In this document: positions 44,872 to 54,471 of the stretch, in pieces | How positions within the stretch are numbered: position 1 is the stretch's first letter | How the letters are laid out: each line of letters opens with the position of its first letter | Source of the DNA: Microvirga antarctica | GTDB lineage: Bacteria; Pseudomonadota; Alphaproteobacteria; Rhizobiales; Beijerinckiaceae | Length of the DNA: 64,000 bases | Direction of reading: 5' to 3' | NCBI RefSeq assembly: GCF_017921815.1 | Contig: NZ_JAGEMM010000006.1 | Coordinates: 1-64,000 of the forward strand | Program-made: the position numbers and the translations under genes | Notes under the pieces: generated by a model | What the model was told of the DNA's origin: nothing | The model's input: only the letters and a program-made list of their open reading frames with translations | The model's database searches: none

Positions 44872-47304
44872 ATGGCAATGTTCAATCGCACCCTCTTGGC
44901 GAGCGTGGGTCTGCTGGCCCTCACTTGTGTTTCTGCGCTGGCTCAGCAGATTACCGGTACGCCGGGATCCCCCGGCGCAACAACCACCCTTGACGGCAAA
45001 CAGCTTCCACCGCCCGATCCGGCATTCGGTGGCGTTATCCGCCAGAAGGCTTCTGACTCGCAGGCCTGGTGGGCTCCCCGTATTGTTCCGCCGAAGGGTG
45101 CGCCTAATGTGCTGCTCATCATGACGGACGATGTCGGCTTCGGCGCGCCCGGCACATTCGGCGGCGTCATTCCGACCCCTGCGCTCGATCGCATCGCCAA
45201 CGCTGGCCTGCGATATACGAACTTCCACTCAACCGCGCTCTGCTCTCCGACCCGCGCCGCCCTCATCACAGGGCGCAACCATCATGTGGCCGGATTTGGC
45301 GTGGTGGGCGAGGCAGCAACCGGATTCCCCGGCTACGACTCGATCATCCGGAAGGAGACCGGGACGATCGGCACGATCCTGCGGGACAACGGATACGCCA
45401 CCTCGTGGTTCGGCAAGGACCACAATACGCCATTCTATCAGGCAACGCAGGCCGGACCCTTCGACCAGTGGCCCAACGGGATGGGCTTTGAATATTTCTA
45501 TGGCTTTGTGGGTGGCGATACCAGCCAGTGGCAGCCGAACCTTTTTCGCAACACGACCCCGATCTACCCCTTTGAGGGCAAGCCAGGTTGGAACCTCACG
45601 ACGGCCATGGCGGACGAAGCCATTCAGCACATGAAGCAGGTGAAGGCGGTTGCGCCCGAGAAGCCGTTCTTTGTCTATTATGTGCCCGGCGGCACGCATG
45701 CGCCGCACCACCCGAGCCCGGACTGGATCAAGACGATCAGCGACAAGCATCTCTTCGATGAGGGGTGGAACAAGCTGCGCGAGACGATCTTCGCCAATCA
45801 GAAGCGCCTTGGGATCATGCCCCCTGACGCTCAACTGACGGCATGGCCCAAGGGGCTCCCGGAATGGGACAGCCTCGGCTGGGAGGAGAAAAAACTCTTC
45901 GTCAAGCAGGCTGACGTCTACGGCGCGTATCTCGCCTATACGGACAATGAGATCGGCCGCGTCATTCAGACCGTCGAAGACATGGGTCAGCTCGACAATA
46001 CGCTGATCATCTATATCAGCGGAGACAACGGCGCGAGCGCCGAGGGGATGCTGGACGGTACGCCGAACGAGTTTACTTTTTTCAACGGCGTCCAGGTTCC
46101 GGTCAAGGATCAGTTCCTCTGGTACCCGTTCTGGGGTTCGGAGCGGACATTCCCACATTTTGCAGCAGGCTGGGCGTGGGCGATGGACACGCCCTTCAAG
46201 TGGGTCAAGCAGGTAGCGTCACATTTTGGTGGAACCGCACAGGGCGTGGCCATGTCGTGGCCCGGTCATATCAACGACCAGGGCGGCATCCGTCGCCAGT
46301 TCCATCATGTGATCGATATCGTGCCGACCATTCTCGAAGCGACCGGCGTTTCGGCTCCCCATACGATCGACGGCATCAAGCAGCGTGCGATCGACGGCGT
46401 CAGTATGGTGTCCACATGGGACAAGGCCAACGCGACCACAGCAACCCGGCACACCACGCAATATTTCGAAATGCTCGGCAATCGCGCGATCTATCACGAA
46501 GGTTGGGTCGCCGCGACAACGCCCGCCAATCTGCCTTGGGCCCCAAGTACCGACACACCTCCGGATGTGATCGAGGGCTATGCGTGGGAGCTCTACAATG
46601 TCCTGGAGGATCCCACGCAGTCCAATGATCTTGCCGCCACGATGCCGGAGAAGGTGAAGCAGTTGCAGGCAATCTTCTATCTCGAAGCCGAGAAGCATGA
46701 CGTTCTGCCGCTCGACAACTCAACCCTTGCGCGTTTCGTGGCGCCGCGTCCAAGTCTCACCGAGGGACGCAAGGTATTCACTTATACCGGGGGGATGACG
46801 GGCGTGCCCAACAGCGGTGCGCCCAATATCATGAACAAGTCTTATTCGATCACGGCAGAGGTTGACATCCCGGATGGCGGCGCCGAGGGGATGATTGTCA
46901 CCGATGGCGGGCGGTTTGGCGGTTATGGACTCTTTCTGACCAAGGGCGAGTTCGGCTTCGGGCGAAGCAAGGTCGTTTTTCTCTATAACCTGCTCGATCT
47001 GAAACGGACGACCTGGGAGGGCCCCGAATTGACGTCCGGCAAGCACACCATTGTTTTCAACTTCAAATCCGATGGACCCGCGTTGGGCAAGGGTGGAACG
47101 GGCGTTCTGTCCGTGGATGGACGGGAGGTAGCCCGGAACTCCATGGAGCATACCACGCCGATCACCTTCCCGGAGGACGAGTCCTTCGACATCGGAGAAG
47201 ACACCCGCACACCCCTTGCGCTGATCGAACATCGTTATGATGTTCCGTTCAAGTTTACCGGCAAAATCAACAAGCTGACGTTCGACTTGGCGCCCCAGCC
47301 GTGA
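44872..47304 (+). CDS. Exported arylsulfatase (type I, formylglycine)
   Basis: An 810-residue sulfatase with a signal peptide (cleavage after ALA, residue 24). The formylglycine motif CSPTRAALITGR starts at C124, and the metal-binding pair DD is at 86-87 (LLIMTDDVGFG). The late SGDNGASAEG supplies further ligands. Residues beyond about 620 form a beta-rich C-terminal domain (KSYSITAEVDIPDGGAEGMI). C124 should be converted to formylglycine by a dedicated enzyme that is not in this window. The reaction is hydrolysis of sulfate esters in the periplasm. The next gene, a small membrane protein, starts 61 bases later. Confidence 0.95.
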   Translation: MAMFNRTLLASVGLLALTCVSALAQQITGTPGSPGATTTLDGKQLPPPDPAFGGVIRQKASDSQAWWAPRIVPPKGAPNVLLIMTDDVGFGAPGTFGGVIPTPALDRIANAGLRYTNFHSTALCSPTRAALITGRNHHVAGFGVVGEAATGFPGYDSIIRKETGTIGTILRDNGYATSWFGKDHNTPFYQATQAGPFDQWPNGMGFEYFYGFVGGDTSQWQPNLFRNTTPIYPFEGKPGWNLTTAMADEAIQHMKQVKAVAPEKPFFVYYVPGGTHAPHHPSPDWIKTISDKHLFDEGWNKLRETIFANQKRLGIMPPDAQLTAWPKGLPEWDSLGWEEKKLFVKQADVYGAYLAYTDNEIGRVIQTVEDMGQLDNTLIIYISGDNGASAEGMLDGTPNEFTFFNGVQVPVKDQFLWYPFWGSERTFPHFAAGWAWAMDTPFKWVKQVASHFGGTAQGVAMSWPGHINDQGGIRRQFHHVIDIVPTILEATGVSAPHTIDGIKQRAIDGVSMVSTWDKANATTATRHTTQYFEMLGNRAIYHEGWVAATTPANLPWAPSTDTPPDVIEGYAWELYNVLEDPTQSNDLAATMPEKVKQLQAIFYLEAEKHDVLPLDNSTLARFVAPRPSLTEGRKVFTYTGGMTGVPNSGAPNIMNKSYSITAEVDIPDGGAEGMIVTDGGRFGGYGLFLTKGEFGFGRSKVVFLYNLLDLKRTTWEGPELTSGKHTIVFNFKSDGPALGKGGTGVLSVDGREVARNSMEHTTPITFPEDESFDIGEDTRTPLALIEHRYDVPFKFTGKINKLTFDLAPQP

Positions 47305-47365
47305 CAGAGTCGATCGCTCGCAGACGGAACAATCGGTTCGGAGATACTGGGGACTTGTCGACACC

Positions 47366-47719
47366 ATGCGGAAAGTGCTGATGCTCGCGGCTATCGCTGA
47401 AGTTGCTACTGGACTGGCCCTGATTTTCGTTCCGTCCGTCATCGCGCTTTTGCTGATCGGCTCGGGCGTCGAAGGCGTCGCGGCGGCGCTCGCCAGGGTG
47501 GCCGGTATCGCACTGATCGGATTGGGGATTGCCTGTTGGCCCGGACCGCCAACGGTGGGGATGTTGACCTACAGCACGGCGGTCGCAGTCTACCTGGGAT
47601 ATCTGGGATATTCAGAGAGCTTCACGGGGCCTCTGCTTTGGCCGGTCGTTGTCCTCCACTTGGTTCTGTCAGCATTCCTGGCGGGGAGCATCATACGAAC
47701 GCCGCAGAACGCGGGCTAA
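47366..47719 (+). CDS. Small integral membrane protein, function unknown
   Basis: A 117-residue protein with four hydrophobic segments (MLAAIAEVATGLALIFVPSV; ALARVAGIALIGLGIACW; an aromatic segment around LGYLGYSE; WPVVVLHLVLSAFLAGSII). It resembles small four-helix proteins often found beside arylsulfatase genes. Its stop overlaps the convergent matB stop (47716-47719). No function can be assigned. Confidence 0.75.
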   Translation: MRKVLMLAAIAEVATGLALIFVPSVIALLLIGSGVEGVAAALARVAGIALIGLGIACWPGPPTVGMLTYSTAVAVYLGYLGYSESFTGPLLWPVVVLHLVLSAFLAGSIIRTPQNAG

Positions 47720-49305
47720 GGGTTGCGCCCTCGATCTTCCGCATAAGGGCCGTAGAGTCCCTGATGTATCTCGCGCAGGACATTCTTCTGCACTTTGCCC
47801 ATGGCATTACGCGGAAGATCGTCGGCGAACAGGATCCGCTTCGGCAGCTTGAACCGCGCGAGCCTGCCATCCAGCGCGTCGAGGATCGCCCGCTCGTCCA
47901 CTGGCGAACCGGCTGCGCACACGACGACGGCAGTCACGGCCTCGCCCAGATCGCCGTGAGGCAGGCCTATCACGGCACTTTCGAAGACACCCGGAACGGC
48001 ATCGATCTCATCCTCCACCTCCTTGGGATAGACGTTGAACCCGCCGGTGATGACCAGATCCTTGCCGCGCCCCACGATGAAGACGTAGCCGCGCGCATCG
48101 CATTTGCCCAAGTCCCCGGTGATGAAGAAACCATCTGGCCGAAACTCCGAGGCGGTCTTCTCCGGCATGCGCCAATAACCATGGAACACGTTCGGCCCTC
48201 TCACCTCGATCATGCCGATCTCGTTGGTGGGCAGGATCTCACCGCTTTCGGAATCTGTCACCCGAAGCGAGATGCCGGGGAGGGGGAAGCCGACGGAGCC
48301 GGGCAGTCTCTCCCCGTCATACGGGTTGGAGGTATTCATGTTAGTTTCGGTCATGCCATACCGTTCCAGGATCGCATGACCCGTCCGGGCTTTCCACGCG
48401 CGGTGGGTCTCCGCCAGCAAAGGTGCAGAGCCTGACACGAAGAGCCGCATGCGAGCCGTCGATGCCGCCGTCAATCCGGCGTGCTGCAACAGGCGCACAT
48501 AGAAGGTCGGGACGCCCATCAACGTGGTTGCCGAAGGCATCCGCGCGAGCACCTCGTCGGCGTCGAACTTGGGCAAGAAGATCATCGATGCGCCCGAAAA
48601 CAGCGTCACGTTGCTGGCCACGAACAGGCCATGCGTATGGTAGATCGGCAGTGCATGGATCAGCACGTCGTCGGGGGTAAATCGCCACGTCTCGATGAGT
48701 GTAAGGGCGTTCGACATCAGGTTGTCGTGGCTGAGCATTGCTCCCTTGGAGCGGCCTGTCGTGCCTGAGGTGTAGAGGATGGCCGCAAGGTCCGATCCCG
48801 CTCGGCCAACCGTTTGGAAATCGTTTGATTGTTGATCGCAAAGCGCCATCATCGTTCCGTCGCCATCAGCATCCATCGTGAGTGTTCCAGCGCCAACACG
48901 GCTGGCGAGGTCTCCTACTCCCTCGAGCTTGGCGGGATCGCATATGACGAGAGCCGGCTCGGCATCGTCGATGAAATAAGCCAGTTCGGTCAATGTGTAG
49001 GCAGTGTTGAGTGGCAGGTAGACGGCGCCCGCGCGGATCGTTGCAAGATACAGGACGAGGGCAGGAACAGACTTTTCCACCTGGACAGCCACCCGATCGC
49101 CGGGTTTCACGTGGCTTGCCACGAGCGCATTGGCTAGCCGACCCGAAAACCGCACGAGATCATCATACGTGAAGCGCGCACCGTCCTCGGCAACGATGGC
49201 CGTCCTGGTGCCGTCCGCAATGGTGGCAACCAGTCGGTCAAACAGGTTGGCGCTGGCGGCCTCGGATTGCGCGCTGAGGGGAAGTTGGGCGGATGTCTCA
49301 GTCAT
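47716..49305 (-). CDS. matB: Malonyl-CoA synthetase MatB
   Basis: A 529-residue acyl-CoA synthetase of the ANL superfamily. The ATP loop is ILYTSGTTGRSKGAMLSH, the A5 motif YGMTETNMNTSNPYDGER is specific to MatB, and the catalytic Lys lies in LPRNAMGKVQKNVL near the end. It activates malonate with ATP to malonyl-CoA in the cytoplasm. The start overlaps the matA stop by four bases (ATGA), confirming a coupled pair. It ends the ten-gene minus-strand series. Confidence 0.93.
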   Translation of the reverse strand: MTETSAQLPLSAQSEAASANLFDRLVATIADGTRTAIVAEDGARFTYDDLVRFSGRLANALVASHVKPGDRVAVQVEKSVPALVLYLATIRAGAVYLPLNTAYTLTELAYFIDDAEPALVICDPAKLEGVGDLASRVGAGTLTMDADGDGTMMALCDQQSNDFQTVGRAGSDLAAILYTSGTTGRSKGAMLSHDNLMSNALTLIETWRFTPDDVLIHALPIYHTHGLFVASNVTLFSGASMIFLPKFDADEVLARMPSATTLMGVPTFYVRLLQHAGLTAASTARMRLFVSGSAPLLAETHRAWKARTGHAILERYGMTETNMNTSNPYDGERLPGSVGFPLPGISLRVTDSESGEILPTNEIGMIEVRGPNVFHGYWRMPEKTASEFRPDGFFITGDLGKCDARGYVFIVGRGKDLVITGGFNVYPKEVEDEIDAVPGVFESAVIGLPHGDLGEAVTAVVVCAAGSPVDERAILDALDGRLARFKLPKRILFADDLPRNAMGKVQKNVLREIHQGLYGPYAEDRGRNP

Positions 49306-50696
49306 GGCATCGATACCGGATCGGAAGAGGAGGAATCGGCCCGCAGAAGTTTGCGGACGGCGGGGGAAGCAGCGACGGTTCCCTTCTCGACGAAGGATTC
49401 GTGGTTCTTTTCGATGTCGTCAAGGCCATACAGGTAGTTCACCATGAGGCCGTGAGATTGCTCCATGCCCTTCTGGGACACGTCGCCAAACACATTCAGC
49501 CGTTCGAGGCGAGCACCGTTTCCAAGATGGAAGCGCGCCACCGGATCCAGCGGCCGGCCGCGCGGGCTCTTGGCGCGCAGCAGATAAGCGGCGGCCGCCT
49601 GCAGAAGCACGGGCGACAGGACTTCACGGCCGGGCCTGTCGTCTTCCCAGCCCGGAGCGTAGAGACTGGCAATGGCCGACCTCATGCCAGGCGTCAGCCA
49701 TCTCGCGCTGTCATCCATCCTCTCCCTCGCGAGCCACGCGGCAAAACCCGGAACCGGCGAGAGGGTGACGAACGTCTTCAGCCCAGGCAATTCCGCCTTG
49801 AGATTGTCCACCACCTGCTTGATCAGGAAGTTGCCGAACGAGACGCCCTTGAGGCCTTTCTGAGTATTGGAGATGGAATAGAAAACGGCCGTCGTTGCGG
49901 TGGAAACGGGAATCGTGGTGCGGTCTGGATCAAGCAGAGGGCTGATAGCGGCCGGAATATCCCGCGTGAGCGCGACCTCGACGAAGATGAGTGGCTCGTC
50001 GACCAGTTGTGGATGAAAAAACCCGTAGCAGCGGCGATCCTCTGGCTCCAGACGGTTGCGAAGATCATCCCAATCCCCGATCGCGTGCACGGCCTCATAG
50101 CGAATGATCTTCTCCAGGATATTGGCGGGCGTCGTCCAATCAATCCTTCGCAAGACAAGAAAGCCTCGGTTGAACCACGATGAAAACAGATGCGCAAAAT
50201 CCGCGTCAACCACTTTCAATTCAGGATGTAGCCGGCTGAGGCCCGCCACCTCTTCACGAATCCGGATCAGCGCCGCAGTGCCGCCTGGGGCGAGGTTCAA
50301 GCGCCGAAACAATTCCTGCCGGCGCGGTTCCGAAGCTGCATGCAGGGCATTCAGCGCGTCCGCACCCCCATCCTGGCGAAAGGCGTCGACGGCTGCTTCC
50401 ACGCGGCTACGGTCAGGGCCGAATTGCGCTGCCAGAGCCTTCAGGAAAGTCAGGCGTTCGAGGGACTCTGCGGCCTGGAAGTGGGACAGCAGGGTCTGGG
50501 CCAGCGCGACACCTGAGGCTTCCCCGCGGCGGGATAAAAGCAATTCGCCGAGCGCCACCAGGTCGACGCCTGGCATGGTCCTGCGCGCACCGACAGGCTC
50601 CAGCAGAGCACGGCCGCGCTTTGTCAAGGTATCGATCAGATCCGAGAAGAACGCCGAGGCGCCGGTGCCGACAGGAGTGGCATTGTCGCGCTTCAT
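49302..50696 (-). CDS. matA: Malonyl-CoA decarboxylase MatA
   Basis: A 464-residue malonyl-CoA decarboxylase. The conserved TLSPVPGFAAWLARE region and ARFHLGNGARLERLNVFGD carry the family's Ser and His. The N-terminal half is helical. It converts malonyl-CoA to acetyl-CoA. The ATG at 50696 has GAGG upstream; the longer frame starts with TTG and overlaps the preceding gene. With MatB it degrades malonate, or removes malonyl-CoA formed in this pathway. Confidence 0.94.
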   Translation of the reverse strand: MKRDNATPVGTGASAFFSDLIDTLTKRGRALLEPVGARRTMPGVDLVALGELLLSRRGEASGVALAQTLLSHFQAAESLERLTFLKALAAQFGPDRSRVEAAVDAFRQDGGADALNALHAASEPRRQELFRRLNLAPGGTAALIRIREEVAGLSRLHPELKVVDADFAHLFSSWFNRGFLVLRRIDWTTPANILEKIIRYEAVHAIGDWDDLRNRLEPEDRRCYGFFHPQLVDEPLIFVEVALTRDIPAAISPLLDPDRTTIPVSTATTAVFYSISNTQKGLKGVSFGNFLIKQVVDNLKAELPGLKTFVTLSPVPGFAAWLARERMDDSARWLTPGMRSAIASLYAPGWEDDRPGREVLSPVLLQAAAAYLLRAKSPRGRPLDPVARFHLGNGARLERLNVFGDVSQKGMEQSHGLMVNYLYGLDDIEKNHESFVEKGTVAASPAVRKLLRADSSSSDPVSMP

Positions 50697-50704
50697 GGGA
50701 GACC

Positions 50705-51760
50705 TCAACTGTTCTTGTGCAGGGTACGGAACAGGGCGGGTGTCGCGACCACCAGATAGATCGATCTGAACACGTGACAGGCCACGACAAAAGCGACTTC
50801 AATGCCCATGGCAAAGGCGACGACGGTCATCTCGGCGAGGCCGCCCGGCGCGAAGGCCAGCAGCAACGCGGGGAGTGAGGCCGGAACGAACAGGCTGCAG
50901 ACCGTTGCGGCCAACAGCGCCAAGCAGAGCATGACAACCGTCCACGCGAGCCCCTGCAGAATCGACGTATGGAATTCCCGCCAGGTTACCCCTGCGAATC
51001 TCGATCCGGCGACGCAGCCGATGACGACTTGCATGAGGGCAACAAGCCAAGCGGGAGGGGGAAGGTCGGTCAACCCCGCGCAGTGAACGATGGCGCTGAG
51101 GAGAAGGGGCACAACCATCAGGCCGCCGTAGGCCTTCAGAGGCTTTCCCATGGCGTAGCCAATCGCAGCACATCCAAGCAGCACGACCCAGTCGGCTCCC
51201 GTCAGCGCGGGTCGCAGGCCCGCAAGGGCCGCAACTGCTGCGAGCTCGCCCGGTGCGATCAGGCGAACCGCGAATGGAACGGCGAAGACGACCGTGATGA
51301 TCCTGACCGAGTGGACGAGGACCAGTTGACGCATATTCCCGCCATACTGAGCGCCGAGCAACGTCAGTTCACCGAGGCCACCGGGCGTCGAGGCAAAGAA
51401 TGCCGTCGCCTTGTCGAACCGGCATACGCGCATGAAATAGAGTGTGCCGAGGCCGGTGAGCAGCAGGAAGAACGCCATCAAGGCCGGGATTACCTGCCAC
51501 CATGTTGAAATGGAGCGAGCCACCTCGAGTGTGAAAGCGCTTCCTGCCATGACCCCGATGATCGGCCGCGCGAGACTGCGCGCGGAGGCCGGGAGCCTCC
51601 AGCTGATTCCTGACATGGCCAGGATGGCGGCCGCCGTCATGGATCCCAGCGTCCAGGGAAGGGGAATGTTTAAAAGCAGGAACACCGCGCCGCCCGCGCC
51701 GCCGCACGCCAGTGCCAGAACGGCATTCTTAGCAGACGAACCAAAAGCGAAGGGTGACAT
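50705..51760 (-). CDS. AbrB-family membrane protein (putative transporter)
   Basis: A 351-residue membrane protein with nine to ten hydrophobic segments, in two halves, each with a conserved motif: ASTPGGLGELTLLG and AFAPGGLAEMTVVA. These match the AbrB/'ammonia monooxygenase'-type duplicated membrane family, formerly called regulators. The role is probably solute transport. It lies where MatC-type malonate carriers occur in other malonate operons, so transport of malonate or a related acid is plausible but unproven. Confidence 0.85.
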   Translation of the reverse strand: MSPFAFGSSAKNAVLALACGGAGGAVFLLLNIPLPWTLGSMTAAAILAMSGISWRLPASARSLARPIIGVMAGSAFTLEVARSISTWWQVIPALMAFFLLLTGLGTLYFMRVCRFDKATAFFASTPGGLGELTLLGAQYGGNMRQLVLVHSVRIITVVFAVPFAVRLIAPGELAAVAALAGLRPALTGADWVVLLGCAAIGYAMGKPLKAYGGLMVVPLLLSAIVHCAGLTDLPPPAWLVALMQVVIGCVAGSRFAGVTWREFHTSILQGLAWTVVMLCLALLAATVCSLFVPASLPALLLAFAPGGLAEMTVVAFAMGIEVAFVVACHVFRSIYLVVATPALFRTLHKNS

Positions 51761-51800
51761 GGGTAAGGCGTCCGAACCGGGGTGAGGGGCAGATCTTGCT

Positions 51801-51998
51801 TCAGGAATCGTCGTACTGTCTCCCGTCGTCGGGGGCGTCGTTGCAGGCCGTCATGCCGTCGCAGCAATGACTGATGCCGGATCCACCACAATCATCGCAC
51901 GGCAGGACCGGTGGCGCTGTCGCTCGGGAGACGACGGTCGCTTCCGAAGGCTTCCAGGCCAAAAGGTGACCCGTCCCGTGACATGTCTCACACCGCAT
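51801..51998 (-). CDS. Small CxxC zinc-ribbon-like protein
   Basis: A 65-residue protein with DnaJ-like zinc motifs: CETCHGTGH at the start and CDDCGGSGISHCCDG later, giving at least six Cys. It probably binds zinc and could carry or couple to a redox or metal-delivery partner. GGGGAGA precedes the ATG. The start overlaps the end of the cobalamin-binding-like gene by 11 bases, so the two are translated together. Not in any named family that I recognise. Confidence 0.7.
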   Translation of the reverse strand: MRCETCHGTGHLLAWKPSEATVVSRATAPPVLPCDDCGGSGISHCCDGMTACNDAPDDGRQYDDS

Positions 51999-52815
51999 CT
52001 GTCGTCTCCCCTCTCCCATGCGCCTGTCTCAGGTGCCACGCTTTGACGATGGCATGAAGGCGCTCAAGACCATCCGTGAGCGCCGCAGGCCCGGGCTGTA
52101 GCACGATCGTGCTGTTGATCTCGAACAGGGCGTTTTCACACACCGCCGGAATAGCATCGAAGCCCGGCCGTTCAGCCAATCGGCGCGGAATGAACTTCTT
52201 GCCGCACCACGAGGCGATGATTAAATCCGGCGATGCGGCGATGACCTCCTCGGGCTGGACCACCCGAGCTCGGGCGCCGGGCGCAAGGGCTCGCTCCGCG
52301 AAGACATCGACTCCGCCTGCCACGGTGATCAGTTCAGACACCCACTGAATGCCGCAGACCGTCGGCTCATCCCATTCCTCGAAATAGACGCGAGGCAGTG
52401 ATGTCCATCCCACAGCGGCAGATCGTATGGTGTCGATCCGTTTTTCGAGCGAATGAGCAAGCGTTGTTGCGCGCTCGGAACAGCCCACAAGGGCCCCGAG
52501 CGTTTGGATCATCGCCAGAATGCCCGCAATGGTGCGCTGGTTGAAAGCGTGGACGGCGACGCCGTTGCGAATGAGGTCCGCGACGATATCGGCCTGAAGA
52601 TCCGAGAAGGTGAGCACCAGATCGGGATCGAGCGCCAGAATCCGGGGCAGATCGGCCGTGGTAAACCCTGAAACGCGTGGCTTCTCGCGACGGATGCGGG
52701 GCGGCCTGACCGCGAAGCCTGTGACACCCACCACGCGGTCCTGCTCACCCAGCAGATAGAGTGTCTCGGCCGTCTCGGCGCTCAGGCACACGATGCGGCT
52801 GGGAGGATATGTCAT
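51988..52815 (-). CDS. BtuF-like (cobalamin/siderophore-type) substrate-binding protein without signal peptide
   Basis: A 275-residue protein with the helical-backbone metal receptor fold: RIVCLSAETAETLYLLGEQD, then LPRILALDPDLVLTFSDLQ, and VIAASPDLIIASWCGKKF. BtuF-type proteins bind cobalamin, but there is no leader peptide, so this one appears cytoplasmic. It lies after the lyase gene (88-base gap) and before the small CxxC protein. It may be a metal or corrinoid chaperone rather than a transporter component; no BtuC or BtuD is nearby. Confidence 0.82.
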   Translation of the reverse strand: MTYPPSRIVCLSAETAETLYLLGEQDRVVGVTGFAVRPPRIRREKPRVSGFTTADLPRILALDPDLVLTFSDLQADIVADLIRNGVAVHAFNQRTIAGILAMIQTLGALVGCSERATTLAHSLEKRIDTIRSAAVGWTSLPRVYFEEWDEPTVCGIQWVSELITVAGGVDVFAERALAPGARARVVQPEEVIAASPDLIIASWCGKKFIPRRLAERPGFDAIPAVCENALFEINSTIVLQPGPAALTDGLERLHAIVKAWHLRQAHGRGETTDAV

Positions 52816-52902
52816 CCGACAGCTGGCATGGGCCGGAGCCGCGCAGACAGGAACGCCCGCTTCCGAAAGGTCACCTCAGATGCGACTTTGACTGTCTGTT
52901 GT

Positions 52903-53808
52903 CTAATCATCGGGATTGCGCCGCTTGGCCAGCAACAGCGACGCCTCGGTGTCGTAGCTTTCTTCGCGCCTCATCTGCATCTCAAGGCCCACCAATTCGT
53001 AGTAGGTTTCGAGAGGTATCAGGTGCTCGCCCAGCGACGCAACCGACCGGTCGCGTTTCAGTGTGCGCAGCACCTGCCTGACGGCCTGGGCGGCTGCAAA
53101 CAGCGTCACAGACGGTAAAGTCGCCCCAGACACTCCGATGGCTTCGAGCTCGTCCGGGCTGGCATGCCCGCCGCCTGCCGCCTGCGACAGGGTTGCGAAG
53201 TGAGGGCCGGGGACCTCGCGCAGAACGCGCGCAATGCCGGTCAGCGAATCGATGCCCTGCGGCTTTGCCATGTCCACGCCCGCGTCCATAAAGAGCTGGC
53301 AGCGGGCGATGGCTGCGTCTTCGCCCTCAATGGCCGCGACGTCCGTTCGGGCACAGATGACGAGATCCTCATCGTGACGCGCATCGAGCGCAGCCTTGAT
53401 CTTCGAGAGCATCTCCCCGATCGGAATCACCTGCTTCCCGGGCAGATACCCGCAGCGGCTCGGGAACACCTGATCGGTAAGAAACAGTCCGGCGACGCCT
53501 GCGCGTTCGAATGCCTTGACCGTCTGGCGCACGTTGTTGACACCGCCAAAACCCGTGTCCGCATCCGCATAAACCGGTATCGAGACCGCATCGCAAATGC
53601 GGCCGTAATGGTCTGCGAAGTCGCGCATATTCGACTGGCCGGTATCAGGCTGGCCGAGCAGACTGCCGGCCGCCGCATATCCGCCCGCTACCATCGCGTC
53701 GAAGCCCTGCTCCTCGATCAGGCGAGCGGACAGGCCGTCATAGGCGCCTGGCATGAGCATGAGCCCAGGTGCCGCAATCAGTCGTCTGAACTGCTGGCGG
53801 AGGCTCAC
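52903..53808 (-). CDS. Divergent isocitrate lyase/PEP mutase-family lyase
   Basis: A 301-residue TIM-barrel protein. D82 and D84 (ADADTGFGG) are kept, but the E-D pair is T111-D112 (LFLTDQVFP) and the catalytic-loop motif KRCGH reads SRCGY (117-121), with C119 retained. This suggests an altered substrate; candidates are 2,3-dimethylmalate lyase-like or oxaloacetate decarboxylase-like activity. It begins with GTG that overlaps the LeuD-like stop (GTGA). The link to a LeuCD-like hydratase matches the 2,3-dimethylmalate lyase arrangement in Eubacterium barkeri nicotinate catabolism. Confidence 0.87.
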   Translation of the reverse strand: MSLRQQFRRLIAAPGLMLMPGAYDGLSARLIEEQGFDAMVAGGYAAAGSLLGQPDTGQSNMRDFADHYGRICDAVSIPVYADADTGFGGVNNVRQTVKAFERAGVAGLFLTDQVFPSRCGYLPGKQVIPIGEMLSKIKAALDARHDEDLVICARTDVAAIEGEDAAIARCQLFMDAGVDMAKPQGIDSLTGIARVLREVPGPHFATLSQAAGGGHASPDELEAIGVSGATLPSVTLFAAAQAVRQVLRTLKRDRSVASLGEHLIPLETYYELVGLEMQMRREESYDTEASLLLAKRRNPDD

Positions 53809-54458
53809 AATACATTCTCCTGGACTTCAGCCGGCTCCCATCGGATTGCGCTCTGAAGCCATGGCGAGGCTGCCCGCGTGCGTGTCTCCCATGCGGCGAT
53901 GTCCTGCTGATGCTTCAATGTCAGCCCGATATCGTCCAGACCTTCCAGCAGTCTGATTCGGTCGGCCGCTGCAATCTCGAAGGGGATAGGCGCACCCCCA
54001 GGGCCGCTGATTGTCTGGCTGTACAGATCGACAGCAAAGGGCTCTGCGCCGTCAGACGCCAGCACGCGCGCTTCGAATGCGACAGCCGCTTCCATCGGCA
54101 ACTCGATGGGAAGCACGCCGTTCTGCAGGCAGTTCTCGCGATAAAGATCCGCAAGGCTTCGCGCGATGATGCAGCGGATGCCAACCGCAACCAGAGCCCA
54201 GACAGCCGCTTCCCGGGAACTTCCGCAGCCAAAGTTATGGCCGGCCACGAGGATGCGCGGTTCCGCGAATTGCGGCCTGTTCAACACGAAATCGGGATCG
54301 AGAGTGTCGTCGTCCCTCCGACGGGCGCGGAAGAACAGCAACTCGCGATAATCCGGCTTCAGGCTGCGCTTCGTTGGCACGGGAGCGATCTGGTCGGTGT
54401 TAATGTCGTTCTCCAGCATGGGAACCGCAGCACCACTGATGGTCGTGAAAGGCGTCAT
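53805..54458 (-). CDS. leuD: LeuD-like hydratase small subunit
   Basis: A 217-residue aconitase-swivel protein with the LeuD motifs NDINTDQIAPV and NFGCGSSREAAVWAL. It should pair with the LeuC-like subunit just upstream (13-base gap) to hydrate or dehydrate a branched hydroxy acid. GGGAGCG precedes the ATG at 54458. Leucine biosynthesis is unlikely because leuA and leuB are absent and the next gene, overlapping by four bases, is a lyase. A catabolic (2,3-dimethylmalate- or citramalate-type) substrate is more likely. The symbol denotes the family only. Confidence 0.87.
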   Translation of the reverse strand: MTPFTTISGAAVPMLENDINTDQIAPVPTKRSLKPDYRELLFFRARRRDDDTLDPDFVLNRPQFAEPRILVAGHNFGCGSSREAAVWALVAVGIRCIIARSLADLYRENCLQNGVLPIELPMEAAVAFEARVLASDGAEPFAVDLYSQTISGPGGAPIPFEIAAADRIRLLEGLDDIGLTLKHQQDIAAWETRTRAASPWLQSAIRWEPAEVQENVL

Positions 54459-54471
54459 GGGTCGCTCCCGG

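Noticed and set aside
44941..44990. The N-terminal GTPGSP of the arylsulfatase resembles the GTPGSL of the repeat protein at 39365.
   Set aside because: The match is only five residues, and the following residues differ. It is most likely chance.
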